NCBI GenBank assembly: GCA_016928525.1 | Contig: JAFGKO010000122.1 | Coordinates: 1 to 16,869 of the forward strand | Direction: 5' to 3' | DNA: 16,869 nucleotides | From: Anaerolineales bacterium | Lineage (GTDB): Bacteria > Chloroflexota > Anaerolineae > Anaerolineales > Villigracilaceae | In this document: in pieces, positions 13,102 through 16,869 of the stretch | Layout of the letters: each line of letters opens with the position of its first letter | How positions within the stretch are numbered: the first letter of the stretch is position 1 | The notes under the pieces: model-generated | The model's input: only the letters and a program-made list of their open reading frames with translations | Database searches by the model: none | What the model was told of the DNA's origin: nothing | Made by a program: the position numbers and the translations under genes

Positions 13102-13142
13102 GTGGGGTGTTTGGGCGGGCGTGGCCCGCCCAAACACCCCAC
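13102..13142 (-). promoter_or_regulatory. 19-bp GC-rich hairpin in the rplJ-rplL gap
   Basis: GTGGGGTGTTTGGGCGGGC (13102-13120) pairs perfectly with 13124-13142 over a 3-base loop. On the sense strand the stem is followed by TTCCCCCTCC, not a U-tract, so full termination is unlikely. It may be an RNase III processing site, a stability element for rplL mRNA, or a copy of a dispersed repeat. Confidence 0.7.
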
Positions 13143-13188
13143 ACCCCATTTTACTGAAAAGACACTAATTGCATAATAATTCAGCCGA

Positions 13189-13719
13189 TCACGCAGCGGC
13201 CTGAGCTTTCTCCGAGTAAGCCCGGAAGACAGAAGCCAACGAGCGCGCCGGTTCCGCAATCGTACGGACCAGTTTGCCAGCAGGCGCCTGAAGCACGCCC
13301 AGTAATTGTCCGCGAACAACAGGCAATGGGGGCAGATCTGCCAGGGCCTTCACTTGGGCAACGCCAAGCAACTCAGTACCCATATAGCCGCCTTTTACCT
13401 TGATGGCTTCCATACCTTTTGTCGCTTCAGCCAAAGCCTTGGCAGTCCCCACGGGGTCAGAGAAGGCAAACGATGCTGCCGAACTATTCTCTAACAGACC
13501 CTCAGGAATTACATACCCGCTTGATTCAAGAGCCCGTTTCACCAGGGTGTTTTTCACAACATGGAACTCGCCACCGGATTCACGCACCTTGGCGCGGATA
13601 TTTTCCATAACCTTCATGGTCGCACCCGTGTATTCCACCAGGATCACGGCCTGACTGTTCTTCAACCAGTCTTTATACTGGTCGAGCACTTCATTCTTTT
13701 TCTGTTTTGAAAGAGCCAA
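13189..13719 (-). CDS. rplJ: Ribosomal protein L10
   Basis: A 176-residue protein forming the base of the L7/L12 stalk. Typical features: MALSKQKKNEVLDQYKDWLK at the N-terminus, the strand AVILVEYTGATMKVMENIR, the rRNA-binding stretch EFHVVKNTLVKRAL (about 51-64), and an Ala-rich C-terminal helix (SLASVFRAYSEKAQAAA) that binds L12 dimers. The start is TTG (13717-13719): AGGAGG at 13730-13735 lies 10 bases ahead, and the GTG codons between are out of frame. A structured leader of some 165 bases precedes it and fits L10-L12 feedback control. Confidence 0.95.
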   Translation of the reverse strand: MALSKQKKNEVLDQYKDWLKNSQAVILVEYTGATMKVMENIRAKVRESGGEFHVVKNTLVKRALESSGYVIPEGLLENSSAASFAFSDPVGTAKALAEATKGMEAIKVKGGYMGTELLGVAQVKALADLPPLPVVRGQLLGVLQAPAGKLVRTIAEPARSLASVFRAYSEKAQAAA

Positions 13720-13744
13720 AGGACACTCACCTCCTTTCTATATA

Positions 13745-13909
13745 AGAAGTCTTTGCCACCGCTGCGCGAGGCAAAGACTTCTGCAACCACCCGGGAGGGA
13801 GGAACGGCTCTCGAAAGAACCGTATTGTGCTTTCTGTCCTTACCTGAGCGGGGAATTAAGTCCCGTTTTTACGGGACACCCGCCGTCATCGGCAAGTGGC
13901 TATTCAGGT
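13745..13909 (-). ncRNA. L10 leader (ribosomal protein autoregulation), candidate
   Basis: On the sense strand the outer helix ACCTGA/TCAGGT (13904-13909/13842-13847) encloses GCGGG/CCCGC (13879-13883/13848-13852) and the hairpin GTCCCG-TAAAAA-CGGGAC (13860-13877), with a GCCG-ATGA-CGGC element beside it. Then come a UUCG-capped hairpin (13804-13823) and a 13-bp stem just before the rplJ ribosome site (13745-13757/13770-13782). Position and multi-branched form match L10 leaders that bind L10(L12)4. The last stem lacks a clear U-tract, so control may be translational. Confidence 0.6.
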
Positions 13910-13921
13910 TATCAGGATCGA

Positions 13922-14641
13922 TTAACCGGACACCTCCAACGCCTGAGCCTCGTTCGGTTCAATCTTGATACCAGGGCCCATCGTTGTTGCAACAGTAATA
14001 CGCTTGATATACGAACCCTTCGCACCGGCCGGTTTGGCCTTTCGAATGGCGTCCATCAAAGCAGCAAAATTATCGAATAGCTTATCCGCCTCAAAAGAGA
14101 CCTTCCCAATTGCTACGTGCATATTGGCAGTCTTGTCCAGGCGGAACTCTACGCGGCCAGCTTTGGCCTCGGTGATGGCACGTCCCATATCATCCGGGTT
14201 GACGACGGTGCCAGCCTTCGGGTTCGGCATCAGGCCACGCGGACCAAGTACACGACCCAGACGTCCCACCTTGCCCATCATATCGGGGGTGGCAATCGCT
14301 ACATCGAAATCCAACGCCCCACCTTCAACCTTTTTGAGCGATTCATCATCATCAGCGACCAGGTCTGCGCCGGCCTCGCGCGCAGCGGTAGCACCTTCGC
14401 CTTGCGCAAATACCAACACACGGACAGTTTTTCCCAAGCCATGCGGGAGTACAACCACGTCGCGTACCTGCTGGTCAGCTTGGCGCGGATCGAGCGTTGT
14501 GCGAATATGAACTTCTACCGTAGAGTCAAATTTGGTCGAGGAAGTTTCCTTCGCCAGTCCCATTGCCTCGCGCGGCGAATAAAGTTTTTCAGGATCAATT
14601 TTGGCCAGTGCAGCCAGATAATTTTTACCGTGTTTTGCCAT
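13922..14641 (-). CDS. rplA: Ribosomal protein L1
   Basis: A 239-residue L1, which binds the mobile L1 stalk of 23S rRNA and helps release deacylated tRNA. The family motif [14 protein letters not shown] is at about 132-145, with the N-terminal [20 protein letters not shown] and C-terminal [19 protein letters not shown] in place; length is normal. GGAGG ends 4 bases before ATG (AATC between). A GTGGGAGGG...TACCAC fold directly abuts that ribosome site and resembles the rRNA target of L1, so its own translation is probably self-repressed. Confidence 0.97.
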   Translation of the reverse strand: MAKHGKNYLAALAKIDPEKLYSPREAMGLAKETSSTKFDSTVEVHIRTTLDPRQADQQVRDVVVLPHGLGKTVRVLVFAQGEGATAAREAGADLVADDDESLKKVEGGALDFDVAIATPDMMGKVGRLGRVLGPRGLMPNPKAGTVVNPDDMGRAITEAKAGRVEFRLDKTANMHVAIGKVSFEADKLFDNFAALMDAIRKAKPAGAKGSYIKRITVATTMGPGIKIEPNEAQALEVSG

Positions 14642-14651
14642 GATTACCTCC

Positions 14652-14688
14652 GTGGTACAAGCGGGCGCGCAAAACGCAACCCTCCCAC
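14652..14688 (-). promoter_or_regulatory. L1-binding mimic in the rplA leader
   Basis: The sense strand reads GTGGGAGGG (14688-14680), a loop region with GCG/CGC, then CCC-GCTTGTA-CCAC (14665-14652). GTGG pairs with CCAC and GGG with CCC, leaving an asymmetric internal loop (GA against GCTTGTA). 23S rRNA helix 76 in bacteria has GUGGGAGG...AUACCAC. CCAC touches GGAGG of rplA, so bound L1 would hide the ribosome site. Confidence 0.75.
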
Positions 14689-14692
14689 AAGT

Positions 14693-15118
14693 TTAGTCGA
14701 CTACCGTAATGCCCATGCTGCGGGCGGTCCCTTCGATCTGTTTCATTGCACCATCAATATCGATTGCATTCAGGTCTTTCATCTTCAATTCAGCAATTTC
14801 CTTGACCTGTGCGCGGGTAACCTTACCGACCTTTTCTTTATTCGGTACGCCTGAACCCTTTTCGACGCCAGCTGCCTTCCGCAAGAGAACCGCAGCAGGC
14901 GAAGTCTTCAAGACGAACGTAAAGGAACCATCCGTGAAGATAGTGATTTCTGCCGGAAGCACCTCGCCCGGCCTGTTCGACGTGCGCGCGTTATACTCCT
15001 TGCAGAATTGCATGATATTGATCCCATGACTGGCGAGCGCCGGGCCAATCGGGGGGGCAGGATTGGCCTTACCGGCTTCAATCTGCAAACGAACTATTGC
15101 CTTGAGTTTCTTTGCCAT
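14693..15118 (-). CDS. rplK: Ribosomal protein L11
   Basis: A 141-residue protein of the GTPase-associated centre, binding helices 43-44 of 23S rRNA. Conserved blocks are [20 protein letters not shown] (about 8-27), [16 protein letters not shown] (28-43) and the C-terminal rRNA-binding [23 protein letters not shown] segment ([20 protein letters not shown]); AGGAG lies close before ATG. It is followed after 51 bases by rplA. Its leader carries a second copy of the L1-binding mimic. Confidence 0.97.
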   Translation of the reverse strand: MAKKLKAIVRLQIEAGKANPAPPIGPALASHGINIMQFCKEYNARTSNRPGEVLPAEITIFTDGSFTFVLKTSPAAVLLRKAAGVEKGSGVPNKEKVGKVTRAQVKEIAELKMKDLNAIDIDGAMKQIEGTARSMGITVVD

Positions 15119-15131
15119 TTTTTACTCCTAT

Positions 15132-15166
15132 GTGGTTTTAGCGGGCGATTAGGGACGCCCTCCCAC
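15132..15166 (-). promoter_or_regulatory. L1-binding mimic in the rplK leader
   Basis: The sense strand reads GTGGGAGGGCG (15166-15156), loop TCCCTAAT, CGCCC-GCTAAAA-CCAC (15147-15132). GTGG/CCAC and GGGCG/CGCCC form two stems around an internal loop of GA against GCTAAAA. Sequence and shape repeat those of the rplA leader and of the L1 stalk base in 23S rRNA. It lies 13 bases upstream of the rplK start. Confidence 0.78.
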
Positions 15167-15201
15167 GCATCAGGCCAGATATCCAGCCTGCTACCGTCAA
15201 A

Positions 15202-16062
15202 TTAAGCTTTCTCTACCTGAAGGAAATCCAGTTCCACCGGCGTTTCACGCCCAAAGAAACTGACCATCACGCGCACCTTTGTACGCTCCATGTCGATCTC
15301 AGAGACCACGCCACGGAAATCGTTGAACGGTCCGTCGATGATGCGGACACGTTCGCCAACCTTGAAAGTAACCTTGACCGTTGGGGCATCGGCTTCCATA
15401 CGCTTGACAATCTGGGCAACTTCTTCAGGCCGCAACGGCGTGGGATTGTTCCCCATGCCTACAAAACCAGTTACACCCGGTGTATTGCGCACTACATACC
15501 ATGACTCTTCAGTCAGGATCATGTTGACTAACACATAACCGGGGAAGATGTGGCGTTCTACCGTGCGGCGTTTACCATCACGGACCTCGATCTCTTCCTG
15601 CGTGGGAACAACGACATCGAAGATCATGTCTTTCATGCCCATGGTTTCGATACGCTGCTCAAGGTTGTGACGAACTTTGTTCTCATAACCGGAATAGCAA
15701 TGTATCACGAACCAGGCTGTCGAATCATTGCCCGATTCTGATTCGGGTTTAGTCTCTTCATCAGCAAGAATTGACTCAGCCTCAGCATCCATAGAAATAT
15801 CGGAAACAGGCTTCTCGCTAAGGTCCGCATCAACCTCAACCTCTGATGAAACAGCAAGAGCAGGTTCTTCGCCCGCCCTTTCTTCGACAGAGGCATCCTC
15901 GGCCTCATTTACCAACTGGGTAACGGGGGCAGGCTCTTCATCCGATTCTGAGGCGGCAGAGTCGTCTAAAACAGGCTCATCCGAGGACGTCTCAACGATG
16001 TCCTCGGATGGTTCTATTTGCTCATCTTCAAGCCGCTGCTCTTCCGGTTCCTGCATATCCAT
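15202..16062 (-). CDS. nusG: Transcription factor NusG with long acidic N-terminal extension
   Basis: A 286-residue NusG. I choose ATG at 16060-16062: GAGG (16069-16072) is 6 bases ahead, while an in-frame TTG four codons upstream has no such site. The first ~113 residues are highly acidic and low-complexity (Glu/Asp/Ser/Ala, e.g. ASESDEEPAPV). The NGN domain follows (AWFVIHCYSGYENKVRHNLE ... RHIFPGYVLVNMILTEESWY), then the KOW domain (FKVGERVRIIDGPFNDFRGV ... VELDFLQVEKA). NusG binds RNA polymerase to raise processivity and links it to Rho or the ribosome. Usual NusG is about 180 residues; the extension is not part of the family core. Similar acidic extensions occur in some Chloroflexota and Actinobacteria; a function is not known to me. 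Confidence 0.95.
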   Translation of the reverse strand: MDMQEPEEQRLEDEQIEPSEDIVETSSDEPVLDDSAASESDEEPAPVTQLVNEAEDASVEERAGEEPALAVSSEVEVDADLSEKPVSDISMDAEAESILADEETKPESESGNDSTAWFVIHCYSGYENKVRHNLEQRIETMGMKDMIFDVVVPTQEEIEVRDGKRRTVERHIFPGYVLVNMILTEESWYVVRNTPGVTGFVGMGNNPTPLRPEEVAQIVKRMEADAPTVKVTFKVGERVRIIDGPFNDFRGVVSEIDMERTKVRVMVSFFGRETPVELDFLQVEKA

Positions 16063-16096
16063 TACTATCCTCAATCTCTATTCTTGCTTGTCAACA

Positions 16097-16312
16097 TTAA
16101 CTGCCAAGCAAAAGACTCAACAACCAACCAGCGACACCATCGATGATGATTCCCAGGAAAACACTCATGAAAGCCAACACAACCAGAACAATCAAGGTTA
16201 GCTGCCATGCTTCCTGGCGAGTTGGCCAGGAGACCTTACGCAATTCACCAACGGTTTCGCGGGTAAACCGTTGAATTGCGTTCTGCTTTTTGGAATCCTT
16301 CTTAGTAGCCAA
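16097..16312 (-). CDS. secE: Preprotein translocase subunit SecE
   Basis: A 71-residue single-TM SecE: basic N-terminus (ATKKDSKKQNAIQRF), the conserved amphipathic segment E-T-V-G-E-L-R-K-V-S-W-P-T-R-Q-E (about 19-34), then a TM helix (LTLIVLVVLAFMSVFLGIII). This is the short one-TM form of most bacteria. SecE clamps SecY in the inner-membrane translocon. The start is TTG (16310-16312) with AAGGAG 6 bases ahead; no in-frame ATG fits. It precedes nusG by about 34 bases, the usual pairing. Confidence 0.95.
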   Translation of the reverse strand: MATKKDSKKQNAIQRFTRETVGELRKVSWPTRQEAWQLTLIVLVVLAFMSVFLGIIIDGVAGWLLSLLLGS

Positions 16313-16344
16313 GCCAATCTCCTTACTTGCATTCTTACGGCTAA

Positions 16345-16370
16345 AACGCCGCCTTCGTACGGACGGCGTT
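16345..16370 (-). terminator. Hairpin between tRNA-Trp and secE, weak terminator or attenuator
   Basis: On the sense strand AACGCCG (16370-16364) pairs with CGGCGTT (16351-16345), extended by two more G-C pairs around a one-base bulge, and is followed by TTTTAG. The U-run is short and secE follows within 33 bases, so partial termination or 3' processing of the tRNA transcript is more likely than a full stop. Confidence 0.5.
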
Positions 16371-16380
16371 GCCCTTTAGG

Positions 16381-16453
16381 CAGGCCAGGAAGGACTCGAA
16401 CCCTCAACCGCTCGTTTTGGAGACGAGTGCTCTACCAATTGAGCTACTGGCCT
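16381..16453 (-). tRNA. tRNA-Trp (anticodon CCA)
   Basis: A 73-base tRNA with acceptor stem AGGCCAG/CTGGCCT, D arm GCTC-AATTGGTA-GAGC, anticodon arm CTCGT-CTCCAAA-ACGAG (anticodon CCA, tryptophan), T arm GAGGG-TTCGAGT-CCTTC and discriminator G. CCA is not encoded; CCT follows. Its place between rpmG and secE is the usual one in many bacteria. Confidence 0.97.
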
Positions 16454-16458
16454 ACGAT

Positions 16459-16530
16459 TAGTTAGATAGTTATAGTTCCTGGTTATATAGTTTAGTAGCT
16501 CTTACCCATAACTATCGAACTATCTAACTA
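16459..16530 (-). repeat. Imperfect inverted repeat between rpmG and tRNA-Trp
   Basis: TAGTTAGATAGTT (16459-16471) is the exact reverse complement of AACTATCTAACTA (16518-16530), and ATAGTT (16472-16477) pairs with AACTAT (16510-16515) next to it, leaving a 32-base loop. It is AT-rich with no U-tract. It could fold in the transcript and guide processing between rpmG mRNA and the tRNA. Confidence 0.6.
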
Positions 16531-16535
16531 CCGAA

Positions 16536-16706
16536 CTACTTGGTTTCACGATGCAACGTATGCTTGCGGCAACGGGGACAGAATTTATTGAACTCGAGCC
16601 GGTTCGGATCGTTGCGACGATTTTTCTCTGTAGTGTAGTTGCGCTCCTTGCAATCGTTGCACTGCAACGTGATTACGGGGCGAACACCTTTTTTCTTAGA
16701 AGCCAT
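16536..16706 (-). CDS. rpmG: Ribosomal protein L33, zinc-binding form
   Basis: A 56-residue L33 beginning [20 protein letters not shown]. Four cysteines (C16-x2-C19 and C43-x2-C46) form the zinc ribbon of the C+ form. The block [20 protein letters not shown] and [15 protein letters not shown] are typical. The gene is short. It lies 24 bases after the tuf stop, in the standard tuf-rpmG-tRNA-Trp-secE order. AAGAGAG gives a modest ribosome site before ATG. Confidence 0.95.
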   Translation of the reverse strand: MASKKKGVRPVITLQCNDCKERNYTTEKNRRNDPNRLEFNKFCPRCRKHTLHRETK

Positions 16707-16730
16707 TCTCTCTTACCAAACTTTCCAATA

Positions 16731-16869
16731 TTATTCGATGATCTTGGTGACGACGCCAGCGCCGACAGTCAGACCACCTTCACGGATGGCGAACTTCGAG
16801 CCCTGCTCCAACGCCACCGGTACGATCAACTCCACCGTCAGGTTCACATCGTCCCCAGGCATGACCATC
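16731..16869 (-). CDS. tuf: Elongation factor Tu, C-terminal end only
   Basis: The last 45 or so residues of EF-Tu are present ([20 protein letters not shown] ... [20 protein letters not shown]), including the domain-3 signature FAIREGG-x-T-V-G-A-G-V-V. The stop TAA is at 16731-16733; the 5' part lies beyond the window. EF-Tu carries aminoacyl-tRNA to the ribosome. Confidence 0.97.
   Translation of the reverse strand, partial: MVMPGDDVNLTVELIVPVALEQGSKFAIREGGLTVGAGVVTKIIE

Noticed and set aside
16063..16074. TTG start for nusG
   Set aside because: ATG at 16062 has a well-placed GAGG; the TTG overlaps that ribosome site.
1..16869. CRISPR arrays, insertion sequences, attachment sites
   Set aside because: I saw no regularly spaced direct repeats, transposase frames or tRNA-bounded duplications.

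Overview
The window looks like the chromosome of a Chloroflexota bacterium, probably of the Anaerolineae type. This is an inference from the gene content: a Gram-positive-type SOS box (GAAC-N4-GTTC) in front of lexA, the order tuf-rpmG-tRNA-Trp-secE-nusG-rplK-rplA-rplJ-rplL, membrane proteins with short soluble domains on both sides of the membrane, and a ubiquitin-like operon of a kind reported by comparative genomics in several bacterial phyla. It was not checked by any search.

Left part (1-5660). A minus-strand operon encodes an MFS transporter, a DUF2089-type zinc-ribbon/HTH protein and a DUF4097-like repeat protein that runs off the left edge. It is driven by a consensus promoter (TTGACA-16-TATAAT). 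Divergently on the plus strand lie a CorA-type metal channel, lexA with its own SOS-regulated promoter, and a TPR-like single-pass membrane protein. A 13-bp perfect-stem bidirectional terminator closes this part.

Middle (5680-12581). A seven-gene minus-strand operon encodes a full ubiquitin-like conjugation pathway. In transcription order it holds: an E1-like adenylating enzyme with a GntR-type DNA-binding domain fused to its N-terminus; a four-TM protein ending in a RING-like zinc finger (candidate E3); a UBL-E2 fusion with HPN motif and active-site cysteine; a stand-alone ubiquitin-like protein about two thirds identical to the UBL part of the fusion; a JAMM/MPN protease with all metal ligands; a membrane protein with a C-terminal FHA-like domain; and a signal-peptide VWA protein with a C-terminal TM anchor. 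A nested 33-bp dyad containing TGGTC-A-GACCA lies just upstream of the E1 start and is the natural target of its own HTH domain. The stand-alone UBL is the only gene in the operon flanked on both sides by long, hairpin-rich spacers. The cytosolic tails of the E1, the UBL-E2 and the VWA protein share a short alternating basic/hydrophobic motif (such as RIRLK, KIRLK, VRFK).

Right part (12593-16869). The translation/secretion cluster on the minus strand: tuf (3' end only), rpmG, tRNA-Trp(CCA), secE, nusG (with an unusual acidic N-terminal extension), rplK, rplA, rplJ, rplL. Two leaders, one before rplK and one before rplA, copy the L1-binding stem of 23S rRNA. A structured leader before rplJ fits L10-L12 autoregulation. 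A 24-bp perfect inverted repeat ends the rplL transcript, and the ubiquitin-like operon stands where rpoBC is found in many bacteria.

How it may work together (inference): the E1 activates the UBL, passes it to the E2, and the membrane RING protein directs transfer near the membrane, with JAMM removing or maturing the UBL and the FHA and VWA proteins as membrane partners. The E1 would also repress its own operon.
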